From NCBI GenBank assembly GCA_949152475.1, contig OX424558.1:32808651-32872650 (forward strand): DNA of 64,000 nucleotides. The letters are read 5' to 3'. The position numbers and the translations under genes are program-made. Positions 23,784-35,140 of the stretch are shown here, piece after piece. This stretch comes from Terebella lapidaria (Eukaryota; Annelida; Polychaeta; Terebellida; Terebellidae). A model generated the notes under the pieces. It made no database searches, had not been told where the DNA came from, and saw only the letters and a list, made by a program, of their open reading frames with translations. The first letter of the stretch is position 1; every line of letters begins with the position of its first letter.

Positions 23784-25508
23784 CATTCATTCCACTGAGC
23801 CGGTGTCACTGCTGGTGAACGTTAAGTCTGTCCCCGAGGATACCATCAACTTAGTAGCCTTTTGGCTTGTGATAAGGTACTTATGTACTAGTCTTATATC
23901 TATTCCATAGGGTTGGTTTCGGATTTCTAAATTATTTTCAAAGGTTGGGCAGTTGTATACTAATTCCATCAGGTTGACAGTAGAAACAACTACATTTACC
24001 ACACTGTCTGCCCCTGATGACGCCAGTGAGTTTTTTGGTCGGGCTTTGTTTCTGTTGCAAAATGTTGTATTTTACGTTTGTTATTGGAATCATCGGAGTT
24101 TGGCTGTGTTGGTGGTAATAGATTGATACTTACTAACACACAACATCTTGGAATAGTAACCAAGCCCGACAAAGTAATTCTTTTTCTATTATAAATTACG
24201 TGAATATATTTGAATGAGCAATGTTTTCATTCATGTATAGTGTTCTTGTTCTCATGACCATAGCTGTTTTTATGGAACAAGTGCTTTCTTGTACCAGTTT
24301 TACGAGCATTCATATATGAAAGGCAAAACTGTAACACTGTCACCATCAATGGAGCCAGAGTAGTTTTAGAGTGAACACACTTTTAATATTCCAGTCTTTT
24401 TTTTAGTAGGAAATCCAATCAACTTTGAACGCTGTATATTTCAGGCATGCATCTCCAGTTAGTTGTTTTTTCTATTGTTTTCATGAAATGTTTTGAAGAA
24501 TGATAAATATAAAAATAGTCTCATATATGGTGCTGTTTGATTCAATCAAGTTTTTATATATTGACAGTATATTGATAGATGTTTTCATACATGCAGAATG
24601 GAAATTGAAGTAAAGCATTCACAATTGTGATCTTGATTTCATGATAGGATATCAAAAATACACACATTTTGAAAAGAACCTAATTGTAAATGATACTAAA
24701 TGGGAATTGTTAATATAACTCAATAAAAAAAATCAGGTTCATAGTCGTTTTCGGAACAACGTATGGTCCCTTCTCTGGTATTATTTTGCTTTTTAGGATG
24801 ATAGTTTATACATCACAAACGAGCATTCGAACCGAGCATTGGTACTAATCTCCCCAACACAACCAGGACGCCAATCAGAATCCATTATTATCTTCATGAG
24901 CCAAGTGCAAGACACAATTTACGAGGGCTGAATCACTAATGGCTGCCACGTGACCTACGATATCCGCACAAAATTAGATGTTACATTATTTACTGCAATA
25001 GTATTTTACGTTTTCTAGTATTTTTTTATTTTTTAATTAGTGTCCGGCGGAGGGGGGTGGGGAGGGGGGACGAGTAGATTTGGTTTTTTTCACAGGTTTT
25101 TTTTTCGAAATAGCGGCCGTTTTGTTCGGCCAAAAATCTCCAATTTTGATGTATACAAACTTCTCATATAACACTCGATGGATTGTTTGAAACTTAGTCC
25201 CAGCAACTAATTGTAGTTTTGCATTTTGCTGAATTTACTTTAGGTTTATTTCACATTTTCCTGAATTTACTCAATTTATAATGTGGAAAATACCCAATTT
25301 CTTTTTTTTTCGAGACCACTTGATGCAATCTTTTGGAAATTTGTATGGTGATACAATGAGATATCCACAAACTGATCGTTAGAATTTTGATTTTTTTTTT
25401 TCACTTTGAGAACATATAATTTACTGATATTGAAAGAGTATGTGGACTGCCGTGTAATCTGAATGGTTGTGGATACAAGTGAATTTGTATGATACATGGA
25501 TAAGGAAT
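23784..25508. other. Intergenic; family F copy, otherwise nothing recognised
   Basis: A family F repeat copy lies at 24074-24133, in the same orientation as the one interrupted by the LTR element. A 71-aa reverse frame at 23787-24002 has no motif. The rest is AT-rich with poly-T and poly-G tracts. Confidence 0.35.
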
Positions 25509-26213
25509 CTACGAAAGCGTATTAGGGCCAGGTTGTATGTCAAAAATTTGAGGTGTCTAATTCGTGATCTCGATTTAAGAAGTCGTGATCTCGAACTACA
25601 AAGTCGTGATCTCGAATTATAAAGTCGAGATCTCGAATTAAGAAGTCGTGATCTCGAATTAAGAAGTTTTCATCTCGAGCTGTGAATGGTATTAAAGTAT
25701 GAGTAAAATGGAACAAAATAAAATTGTTCAATTTTGCATCAATATCTTCATTCGAACTTAAAACGATTTGAAACCGTGAATAACAGCTTGCATAATTCAA
25801 TTATAAAATATCAAAATATATCATGCATAACCTTATTGTCTGATTTTCAAGTAAATGGTCATGACAACTGTTGGTAATCAGGGTTCTTTGGGAGGACTAA
25901 ATTGACTTGTAACGATTGCAATAGTGCATTTAAGTGTATTTAACTATTGAAGTTATCGAACGCACATTATATTTTCCTTTTAATTGTACTTTGAGTTATT
26001 GGTAATAAATTCGTGATCACGAATTTGTAATTAGAGATCACGACTTAAGTTCTACATTTGTTTTACATATAACATAGCCCTAATACGCACAATAATTTTA
26101 AATATCACGGACTACAGTAGAACATAATTCGAGATCACGACTTTGTAATTCGAGATCACGAATTAGACACCATATTTTTTGACATACAACCTGGCCCTAA
26201 TACGCCGTCGTAG
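25509..26213. mobile_element. Foldback element with GATCTCGAATT-type motif arrays
   Basis: The ends are long inverse copies: GCGTATTAGGGCCAGGTTGT (25517 on) against ACAACCTGGCCCTAATACGC (ending 26205), with CTACGA/TCGTAG outside them. Inside the left end, five or six units of about 19-21 bp contain GTGATCTCGAATTA. Inverse units (GAGATCACGAATT) sit inside the right end. The centre, about 300 bp, is unique and AT-rich. The apparent peptide repeats (RDHDF) on the reverse strand are only this DNA motif translated. Confidence 0.75.
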
Positions 26214-26284
26214 AAATCACATGTGGTTCAAAACTGTACATTTCTCCGTTAAAATTACTTTCCATTATTTCAATTATGGATTAA

Positions 26285-26382
26285 AGCCTGTCAACATTGC
26301 GAACAAAATACTGTATGTTTATTGGGTGGCGTGAAATGTTGCAATGCATGATTGCATGAAGAAATAATAACTCACTATCAGA
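26285..26382. repeat. Dispersed repeat family E, copy 2
   Basis: Matches 9811-9906 over about 95 bp. It begins about 70 bp after the foldback element. Confidence 0.65.
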
Positions 26383-26689
26383 CAGTTTATCCAATCTTTA
26401 TCACACATGTTACGATACAACCACAATGAAACGTCCCCTTCACATAAAAATGACAATCTCTTTCAACCCACGGAATGGTGCTTGCCACGAGCTTTTCACT
26501 GAGTGTCACATATCACTTCATGCAACAGTCACACTTGTGTTTTAATTATATATATTACACAAAACATACCTGGACTAAGTCATACAAATTTTTTTCATAT
26601 TAAATGTTCACCTATGAAATGTACAATTTTCCTATGCAGGAAAATGGTATCACAGTTTACATTGGATAGGAAGGTAGAAACGAATGTGC

Positions 26690-27310
26690 ACTTATCGAAC
26701 ATGGATGCAAACCTTGCAAGTAAGATTTCACTTGTGACCACTCAATGACCACCCTCACCACATCGGAATCGTCGCCTCGGTCATTATCGCCATCCTTCAG
26801 GTTATCGAAAGTAAATATGTTCGGGCATGTTTCGGTCGTCTCACAGCAGTTCGTACGAAAAGTTGGCACATGAACTGCTGGACGATCATATTCCAATACG
26901 ACACTGATAACATTGTCGGTAATTTTCAAGAATCCCTCGGATTACAATGTCATGTAGGTCGGTTTGTCTTTACTTTTGGATGGCCAGTGATACCTGCACT
27001 TCTAGTAACAAAGAAAATTGGTAGGCCGCAGCCTTGCACCTCCAAAAAATATGAAAACATCGTAGTGCTACATAGATCTAAGATTGGTACAGCCTCGTTT
27101 GTCTTCAGTGATGTGATGATATGGTTCAGCTCAGGCTCTCTTCGTCAGGCTAGTGTGACACTGGCTGTAGTTTATATCGCTATTGTGTCCACCTGGGAAA
27201 TTTGGCTGTCCACAGACAATAAGACAGAAACACAGTCACCGTATTGCCGCTGTGCCGGAACAAGTTTGTCCCCAAGGCCTGCTATCATACCAGTCTGGAT
27301 GGGACAGAAC
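26690..27310. other. Exon-like block, open on both strands, gene not identified
   Basis: The plus strand is open for 150 codons (26870-27322). The minus strand is open at 26657-26929 with acidic, protein-like content (NIFTFDNLKDGDNDRGDD), and further protein-like stretches appear in other minus frames up to 27300. No family is recognised on either strand. The block is more GC-rich than its surroundings. It could be remnant exons of a minus-strand gene or a plus-strand single exon. I cannot choose. Confidence 0.2.
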
Positions 27311-27768
27311 ACTCCCTTTTAGTACCCACTCTCCCAATCGTGCGAGTCGCTTGCAAACAAAACATACGTATCAGGCGTGTTGTTATTATTTATTATACTT
27401 GTGATTATGGTGTTACATACGGCCATCCATAGACATGTAGACGACATGTTATTTATCAGAACATGCGGCCTTCCATATCAGTTTTTTTTTGGAAATACCA
27501 CAGACTCTGCCACACACAGAGCCAGGCGAATAAAACGTAAGTACAGGTATAAAGATCGTTTCAATGCTACATTAACTAGTATCAGAGGCAATCAAAATAT
27601 ATCTGCAAAGTAATAAAACTTTATACTTGCCAATGTACACCAGAGTGGGTGCATATTTTGCAAGTTTTTATTTGTACTATTGTTTACATGTAAGCTACAC
27701 AGCCGCGGCGCACCGTGACGACGTTGACACATTTATTTTATGTTCTCACCTGTGTGGTCTTGTTGCAG

Positions 27769-27856
27769 GTACCGGGGAGTTCATGCTGTATTTTACCTGT
27801 ATGAAAGCCAACCGTAACTGAAAGGTGGACTAATACATCAGAGAACAAGAACACAG
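27769..27856 (+). other. Probable 5' non-coding exon of the RING/NHL gene
   Basis: An acceptor (TGGTCTTGTTGCAG, ending 27768) and a donor (ACACAG/GTAACA at 27857) bound 88 bases without a usable start in frame. The next intron would be 27857-27979, ending in the acceptor TTTTTCTAATAACAG just before the coding exon. Confidence 0.5.
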
Positions 27857-27987
27857 GTAACAATGATAACACATATATTCGAGAATTTACCCTTCACAAG
27901 CATTATATTCAAGTATGCATGCCACATATCACTTTTATCAAATGTTGATACTATATGCAATTTATTTTTCTAATAACAGAAAAGGAA

Positions 27988-29643
27988 ATGACTGACGTAC
28001 CTCCGATAGAGGGATTTCTGCAGCAGCAGCTAGAATGTTCGGTGTGTTTGTCAACATACAATCTAGAAGACCGCATCCCTAAAGCTCTCAAGTGTCAACA
28101 CACATTCTGCAAGCAATGTTTGGACACGTTGGCTATAAAACCTCCCATAGCTTGTCCGAAGTGCAAGAAAAAGTGTGATGTAGAAAATCTTGTAAAGAAT
28201 TTTGCACTCTGTGACGTGCTCGAAAAATTGTGTGAATCGTGCAATAGCCGGGAGATCGAAGCACGATGCAATCACTGCCACCAAACACTCTGCGCTACAT
28301 GTTTGGCTATTCATGACCAAATCTTCCAAGCGGATGTCAAACGAAATCTGGATGAACTCCAACAAGAAGTCAAGACGTTATCAGACTTGGCCTCAGATGA
28401 AAGCATGTTTGACAGAGAGAGGACTCGGGCAGCTGCCGCCATAGAAGGAATCCAGAAACTAGAAGCAACATTGAAGAACAAAATACACAACCTACAGAAA
28501 ATTAATGTGGAAAACTTCACAAAATGGCAGCAAAACATTGACATCGAAGTTGCCAAATGTAAAACGTTTCTCAGAAAATCCCGGCACACACTCGCAAGCA
28601 GCACTGAAGCACAAATGTCCAGAGAATCTCTGACGAACATGAACAGTGAAGCCCTTCAGTTCCTCTCTACATTACAAGAATACCACAAGAGTACACCAAC
28701 CCCCATAGGGTACACAGTCGTGGAATCACAGTTAGCACCGGACGTGAGAGAGATCACATCTCTGCCAGCGACCAGCGGCTATCAGGCCACTCCGGCAGAC
28801 TACACACGTGCCAGGTCTGTAGCTGTCAGTGGCGGACAAGGGTCGGGGCCCGAGGAGTTTGCTGGAGATGGTTACGTGACATGCACAGACCACAGCTACA
28901 TTGTGTCAGACAGTGACAATCATAGACTGAAGGTATACGGTAGAGATCTTAACCTGATGTTCGTTTTTGGGGAGGAAGGTGAACAAAAACATCAGTTCAA
29001 TTATCCAGCTGGACTCTGTGTGAGTATGTCCGGTGAACTATATGTCAGTGATTCTGTCAATAGTAGGATAAAGGTCTATGATAGGTACTTCCAGCTGGTC
29101 AGGGCATTTGGTTCTCGTGGATCGGGCGATGATCAAATGAAGGAACCAATGGGTCTGGCATTCACACAGACGGGACAGTTACTGGTTGCCGATGCCTATA
29201 ATTACCGTGTTAAGGTGTTGGGTACAGATAGCTCGTACATACGTAGTATCGGCTCCAAAGGTCAGGGACCGGGACACTTTCGCAACTTTCCAGTGAGTGT
29301 AGCCGCAACAAGAACCGGTCATGTCCTGGTGAATGGAGCTAACGCGGCCGGATTATTGATGTTTACATTGACGGGTGTGTACGTGCGGGACATCACACCC
29401 AACGTGCCAGACGCATTGAAGATATGGGGGTTCACAACTGACTGTCACGACAACATTATCATAGCAGACCGAGCTAATCACCGGTTGATTGTACTTGATT
29501 CCATGGGACAGTTAACATGTGTGGTTGGGCAACTAGGGAATCAGCCGGGAAAGCTGAAAGGGCCAGCGAGTGTCGCAGTGAACAGCAACAAAATCGTAGT
29601 ATATGAGCATGGTAACATGCGAGTCCAGCTGTTTGGGATGTGA
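27988..29643 (+). CDS. RING, B-box and NHL-repeat protein (TRIM-NHL-like)
   Basis: A 551-residue protein in one exon. The start is the ATG at 27988, eight bases after a good splice acceptor; an ATG 33 bases upstream lies in the intron. Residues 17-59 form a C3HC4 RING (C17, C20, C36, H38, C41, C44, C56, C59), the usual E3 ubiquitin ligase module. Residues 82-109 are B-box-like (C82, C85, C94, C97, C102, C105, H109), but the usual final histidine is not seen. A charged coiled-coil region follows to about 235. From about 265 to the end are five or six NHL repeats, for example YIVSDSDNHRLKVYG and ELYVSDSVNSRIKVYD, forming a beta-propeller that binds RNA or protein. The domain set is that of TRIM2/3/32/56-type proteins, a group expanded in marine invertebrates. 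The individual orthologue is not clear. Confidence 0.92.
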   Translation: MTDVPPIEGFLQQQLECSVCLSTYNLEDRIPKALKCQHTFCKQCLDTLAIKPPIACPKCKKKCDVENLVKNFALCDVLEKLCESCNSREIEARCNHCHQTLCATCLAIHDQIFQADVKRNLDELQQEVKTLSDLASDESMFDRERTRAAAAIEGIQKLEATLKNKIHNLQKINVENFTKWQQNIDIEVAKCKTFLRKSRHTLASSTEAQMSRESLTNMNSEALQFLSTLQEYHKSTPTPIGYTVVESQLAPDVREITSLPATSGYQATPADYTRARSVAVSGGQGSGPEEFAGDGYVTCTDHSYIVSDSDNHRLKVYGRDLNLMFVFGEEGEQKHQFNYPAGLCVSMSGELYVSDSVNSRIKVYDRYFQLVRAFGSRGSGDDQMKEPMGLAFTQTGQLLVADAYNYRVKVLGTDSSYIRSIGSKGQGPGHFRNFPVSVAATRTGHVLVNGANAAGLLMFTLTGVYVRDITPNVPDALKIWGFTTDCHDNIIIADRANHRLIVLDSMGQLTCVVGQLGNQPGKLKGPASVAVNSNKIVVYEHGNMRVQLFGM

Positions 29644-29985
29644 ATTTATGCACCAGACTTGGAGCTATATATTTCTGGTAATATTTCTGTGTTTATATTA
29701 TGATCAGTTCATCATCGTGTGTATTCATTGAGCTAAATAATATTTGTCATACATATACTGAATTGTATATTTTGTCATACATATACTGAATTGTATATAT
29801 ATATACTTTGTTATTATGTTCAATTGATGTTGATGCACGTGCATCTGTAGAATAGTGTATGAGTCAAGATGTAAGTACCAAACAAATGGCGTGTCCTGGA
29901 TGTTCATATTTGAACATAGCACCCTGTTCATTATCATGTAAAGCGCATCAATATATTCACATAGGGTCATGCGCTCTATAAATGT

Positions 29986-29991
29986 AATAAA
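29986..29991 (+). terminator. Poly(A) signal of the RING/NHL gene
   Basis: AATAAA about 345 bases after the stop codon, the first good signal in the 3' region. It lies in a short phrase ('gcgctctataaatgtaataaa') of a kind often seen at repeat tails, so the true end could differ. Confidence 0.5.
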
Positions 29992-30257
29992 CCTAAACCT
30001 ATTGTGATACGTATATGAAAAGTGAATCCCCCCTCGGGTTTTGTTCTGCTTGTGCACTACATTATTTGTCATGGGATCTGTGTATTCATCCTAATAACAA
30101 TATAAATCCCGAATAGCTTCGGGATTACAAGACAATCAACAATACCAATATTTGTTGTTTGCGTTGATGGTCAGAATATATTCACTATCTTGATGACACT
30201 AATGACATAATAAATAATGAATTGTCGCTGAAGTGTTTTAGTTTTTAAAATTTTCAT

Positions 30258-30345
30258 TATTATTATTATTATTATTATTAAACCGTTACTTTTATAGCGC
30301 AAGTTCCATACATTGTTCAAAGCGCTTCACAAACAAAGATACCGG
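30258..30345. repeat. (ATT)n microsatellite and adjoining SINE-tail-like phrase
   Basis: About eight ATT units, then 'tagcgcaagttcc...caaagcgcttcac', a phrase of the kind common in dispersed repeat tails. Confidence 0.5.
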
Positions 30346-30489
30346 TACATAATATAGAATATAGATGACATGTTACAAGTATGAAATACAGGAAGTACAT
30401 ACACATAATCAAGATGAAAACAAAGAACGGTCAGTGTACAAAATACTGGCTGAAATAACAACGTTTTTAGCTTTTGGGATGTGGACAAA

Positions 30490-30760
30490 TTGGCTGAAAA
30501 ACTGAGGACATCTTGGCAATCTGCATCATCAGGCAAAAATAATGTTACTTATACATTATACAATGACAAACTGGTGATAGAAGTCGAAATCATACTGATA
30601 AAGTTACGATGCCAATTATCATGGTAGGCTCTAATATTGGAGTGTAAATGCTGCAAAAATGCTCCCTGTCCAGTTGCGCACCACAGATATCATGGCAAAT
30701 TATATATTCAGTATATTAATGACAATGTGAAACATGATGCAATGCACTATCAGGAATCGA
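30490..30760. repeat. Family A, third copy (partial)
   Basis: Shares 'gataaagttacga', 'ccaattatcat', 'tccctgtccagtt' and 'gatgcaatgcact' in the same order as 1090-1290 and 10460-10640. Confidence 0.55.
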
Positions 30761-31084
30761 GGACTATTGTATGATCTTTTCCCACCACATTTTAGATGTT
30801 TTTATTATGTTATACAAAGTATTCAACAAAAATAGACCTGGACGTGTTGTACTGAATCGACGATGATAAGAGTAGTGATGATGAGGTATAGTGCAGACTC
30901 GGTTCAATGAGCACTGAGTTGTTGTCTGCGAGCGCGTCAGAGGGAGAAGTAACAACAACTCACTGCCCACTCAGCTGAGTCTGTGCTCTATCTGGCTATG
31001 ACCACGAGTACAGGTATATTTTGAATAACACGAAACAAAAACCATCTAAAATGTGGTGAGGAAAGAACATATGGAGTACACTCC

Positions 31085-31560
31085 CGGAACACTCCAAGAT
31101 AGAGTTTAAATATTGCCATATTCAGATGGTTAATCATATATTGCGGTTCCGGTGATGACCTTGAGTTTGACCTTCAATGACCGATGGTCTCCACGTGGTG
31201 GCCATTCATTTGTTTCGATGGGTCGGTAAAAATCATTTTTTCCAAATTCGCGTTACTATCCATTTTGGGCCATTTCTAGGCCAGAAGGGTCAGTTTTTGA
31301 AAGAAAAATTGTTGTCTTATTTCATACATGGGAGCTGGAAGAAGATAGGGCTTAGATATTTTCTTTTTCAAACAGGAAGTCATACAGTGCGATTTGTGTG
31401 GTGACCTTCATTTTTGACATTCGATGATCTTGAATGGACAAAACAGTCATTTTTGGGTGAAAAATACCCCAATTTGTTTTCTTTTTTTTTGGCCAAAAAA
31501 AAATGTTTTGGTTTGCGTCCCAGTGATGCTCCGAAATCGGTGCTATGGCGCTGATTTATT
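31085..31560. repeat. Dispersed repeat family D, copy
   Basis: Two partial rounds of the unit are visible: 'tgatgaccttgagtttgacc' near 31153 and 'aggaagtcatacagtgcga' near 31376. The 127-aa and 75-aa forward open frames here come from poly-T-rich repeat sequence and match no family. Confidence 0.5.
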
Positions 31561-31735
31561 TATTTATTTTTTAAATAATAAGTACCGGTTTAGGCATTTT
31601 TTTTCGCATAAAAAGTGCTTTGTACCTTATTTCACTGTCTGGAACAGTAAAAATACATATTTATACAAAGTCTATTGGAACTACGATGGCTGGTTTAGGA
31701 CACCCCGAAAAATTTTTTTACCGTTTTTTCAAGAC

Positions 31736-32131
31736 AATTATTTACGACAACAAAAAAGTTTTTTTATCACGTTATTTCGAGTTAATTATCTCGTTACATC
31801 AAGATAATTATGTCGTTATTTCGAAATAGTCCAGTCGTCATATCGAGATAATCAAGTCGTCATTTCGAGATTGTATCTCGTTTTTTTTAGATGATTATGT
31901 TGTTATTTCGAGCTGGTATAGTTATATAGGAATCCAAATAATGGTTTTTTATCTCGTTATTTTGAGATAGTTACCTTGTTATTTCGAGACAATATCTCAT
32001 TATTTCGAGATGATTATGTCATTATTTCGAGATAGTATCGTTATTTAGAGATAGTTTGCAAGATAATGGTCTCGAAATAACGAGATACTATCTCCAAATA
32101 ACGAGTTAACTATCTCGAAATAACGAGCTGA
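31736..32131. mobile_element. Foldback element with TTATTTCGAGATAA-type motif arrays
   Basis: About ten left-hand units of the form CGTTATTTCGAGATAATTAT are followed by three inverse units (CTCGAAATAACGAGATACTA). The centre is very short, so the right part folds on the left. The terminal repeats outside the array are not clear. The design is the same as at 25509 and 54217 but with a different motif. Confidence 0.65.
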
Positions 32132-33059
32132 AAAATAGTAATGTAGTAAAAAAAATCATAAAACAACTGAATAAATACCAAAAAATTGTTTACTTTTAAA
32201 ACTTTGGCCGATACTCGCTACAAAATATATCAACGGCATAAACTCGTTTTGTTTCTAAGCAATAGGGTCTTCTTTGCACGCATGCAACTTCCTATGTCTG
32301 TATAAATCAAATTTCTCACGAAGCGGTTCCTTGGAGGTGATCTGCTGTTGTAATCAGTGACAAGTGGAAGGGGCTCGTATGGAAAACCAGGTGTTATTAC
32401 TTCCGTGGCAAGGGATTAGCTAGTGTCGGAAATTAAAAAATCGTTTACCGGACGACTCTCCTTCTCTACTCGTTGTCAGCCCGTGTTAACGATCAACAAT
32501 AATCTTAAAAACGAATCCGTAAAATATAAGTTTGCTAATTGATTGGTTTGTAGCTTTCACAGTTAAACGCTTGATTGGTTCCTGCAAGATTGCAATCCTC
32601 GATACAGTACAGTCACTAAAACAGCCACTTTGGGGACGCTCATCAACTTGTACAAAATTAAATGTGGCCGCTGCTTGTAAAATACTATCAAAGCAAAAAA
32701 AAAAAAAATCTGACGCGGGAGGTTCGGGACGACGCACGCGGGAACGCAAACCAAAACATTTAATTTTTTTGGCCTATTTCACTTTCGAGATGTTTTTATT
32801 TCAGAACATGCCAATTAGGGTACTTGGTGTTGCGCCTTAAATTCCTCATACGTAGGCAAGAAAGGCCTAAAATGGTATGATATGCATAAATTGGCCTCAG
32901 GGACTAAAACGCTTGTACGTACAATTCATGTTTGTAATATAAGCATATAAGAAATGTTATATTGAACATCTTTTGGGGACCTGGAACTTGTCCTAAGTTG
33001 GCCTTGAGTGATAACATTGGACGTGAATAACATGAATTGACTGATGCAGACAGAATACT
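32132..33059. other. Intergenic; nothing recognised
   Basis: A 102-aa forward frame at 32532-32840 includes a poly-lysine run from an A tract and matches no family. No other structure is seen. Confidence 0.3.
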
Positions 33060-33790
33060 TGTAGATGAGCTTTGGTTTGTATTATCAGATTATGGCTATA
33101 CAGACAATCACATCATGTGGATTATTCGATGACCTCGATTTTGACCTTTAGTGAAATTGATATCTCAAAGTAGCAATTCTGCTGGATTTTTTAAATTTCA
33201 CACTGTTCATATCTCGGTAAACTTTCTCACCTCGTGGGCTTTATCTGAAATATGTATTGTGTAAATGTTCCTTATGAAAATATCTCAAAGGGCTACTTAT
33301 TTTTTTAGTTGAATCGCTTGCTACGAAATGGCGGCTATTTTCTCAAAAACGGTCTGATCAGTTTGAAATTATATTTTAAAAGATACCCCTCATAAACTTC
33401 TGTGATATGTATAAGTTACGTTTCCCTTGATCCACCGATTTGCATGTGCAGCCATTTTGATTTTCTGATGGGTCGTCGAAAATAAATTCGTCCCAAATCG
33501 AGTCACTATTCATTTTGATCCATGTCCAGCAAAACATTACTATTTATAACTTTTTACTGTTACCCAAAATCATGTGGAGTATCCAATTTTATCAAGTTTT
33601 TCCTTCACAATGGGTGCTGTCCAGAGTCAACAGCCATTACTTCAAGATATAGCTGAAATATTGGTACATTCAAATAGGAAGTAATATATGGTGATTTCAA
33701 TGGTGACCTTGAACTTGAACTTCAGTGATTTTGAAAGGTCAAAACGACATTTTTTGTTGGAAAACGACCATTTTGGGGCTTGGGCTGCCA
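33060..33790. repeat. Dispersed repeat family D, longest copy
   Basis: Contains two rounds of the unit: 'gatgacctcgattttgacc' near 33130 and 'aggaagtaatatatggtgat' near 33676, with 'ggcggctattttctcaaaaa' between. These phrases also occur at 1-350, 31085-31560 and 43850-44235. Confidence 0.55.
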
Positions 33791-33809
33791 TTTCTACAAA
33801 ATCTATATT

Positions 33810-34615
33810 TCATATGTCTAATTGATGCATAGGTCTCGCCATGTGCAAATGCCCAGTCAAGAAACCTATCGTTTTCTGAAATTTGTTATTTGTCTTGACT
33901 TTTCCTTGAAGTCTTGACTTTTCCTTCATTTGTCTTGAAGTGTGATGAAAAAACTGTGTATGATGGCATTCAGTGGCCCGAGGAAATTTGTTCCAACTTG
34001 GCTTTCTAGCTCGTTTGGCGTCAGATAAACCTGCTGCGGAGGTCAGTGGAGCGACATCCTGACCTGGTTGTTTGTCTTCATCATCATTACATACATCATC
34101 ATCATCCCCGGTTTGATGAATATATCGGCAATTCCTTCTATAAATGCCGCCTGTCTGTGTCATGACCAGATATGATTGAGGCGCCTTGGTAGGTAGTTGT
34201 GGGTCATTGCCTGATTCTAGAGATTTCTGTAGAATTTCTTTCACAATTTTTCTCTCTGTGTCCGTGATTCCATGCTTTTTAAATTCCATGCTCCTTGGAG
34301 AATCACAGTTGCTGATGTGAGATTAGCCAGTTTTCTGATGAAGGGGAATTTGCTGAAATAGTCAACGACCAGCAACTAGTCCCTGTTGTTCCAGGAGATA
34401 TCATTTCCAACTGAGTGCCATGCATGTTTAGAAACATACATGGCATGTTTAGAACAAGCATGATGATGACAAAGGACCAGGTCAGGATGTCACTCCAGTG
34501 AAACCTCCGCAGCAGGTTGATCTGCTGCCGAACGATCAGAAAACCAAGTTGTGACATATTCAAGTTAAACCCGAAAACAAGTTCCAATTTCAAGTTGCAA
34601 CTTTCGCGCTTCAAG
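33810..34615 (-). mobile_element. Decayed Ty3/Gypsy-type integrase fragment
   Basis: The reverse strand carries an integrase-core phrase (LLVVDYFSKFPFIRKL) and a typical pol tail phrase (QSYLVMTQTGGIYRRNCRYI) followed by an acidic, basic-tipped C-terminus. No LTRs are seen next to it. It is an old fragment with several breaks. An inverted partial copy of the 'ccaggtcaggatgtc..tcc...cctccgcagcaggt' stretch occurs at both 34030-34075 and 34475-34520, so the fragment was also rearranged. Confidence 0.6.
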
Positions 34616-34966
34616 TTCCAAGAAAATGGTGTCGTTGGCGCTCATACTCAGTATTTCTGCACATCCAATGCGTTTCTCAGAAAATCTATCAACACTGATC
34701 CACATAAACCTCATGGGTAATATAAATACACAAAATGGTCAAGACAAGAAAATTGTAAGTAAATAATTTCTTTCCAAATTGCACACAAGATGAACATATT
34801 CAATGGATGGTATGAGAAAGGTACAATTTGGGGACTCCACTAGAGGTCAATGCCTGTAACTTATTTGCTCAAGCGGTGAAGCCCATTACACTGAGCATTA
34901 TCAACGGTAACATACATAAATGTGAGGGCATTGAAAAAATGGATTATCGTAAAATATGAAACGAAT

Positions 34967-35140
34967 ATGATTAATTTAAATTACCTTCCTTTAGAACAAG
35001 TTGTTGAAACTGTCAGAGTGCTGTGACGTTCCGACTGCACAGCTAGCAATCTTGATCACACAGTGGAGGTGGAGCTGTTTTTGCCGCCAGGTGACAGTTT
35101 AAACAACTTGTTCCAAAGTAAGTTAATTCAAATTAATCAT
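34967..35140. mobile_element. 174-bp palindromic element
   Basis: The left arm (ATGATTAATTTAAATTACCT... to AACTGTCAG) and the right arm (CTGACAGTTTAAACAACTTG... to AATTAATCAT) pair over about 50 bp with few mismatches, around a 70-bp GC-richer centre. It has a small MITE or hairpin layout and no coding sequence. Confidence 0.7.

Noticed and set aside
25540-25800. Reverse-strand frame with a repeated RDHDF peptide
   Set aside because: The peptide repeat is the GTGATCTCGAATT motif array of a foldback element, not a selected protein repeat.
31177-31829. Forward frames rich in phenylalanine and lysine
   Set aside because: Poly-T and poly-A-rich family D repeat sequence; not shared in frame with the other copies.
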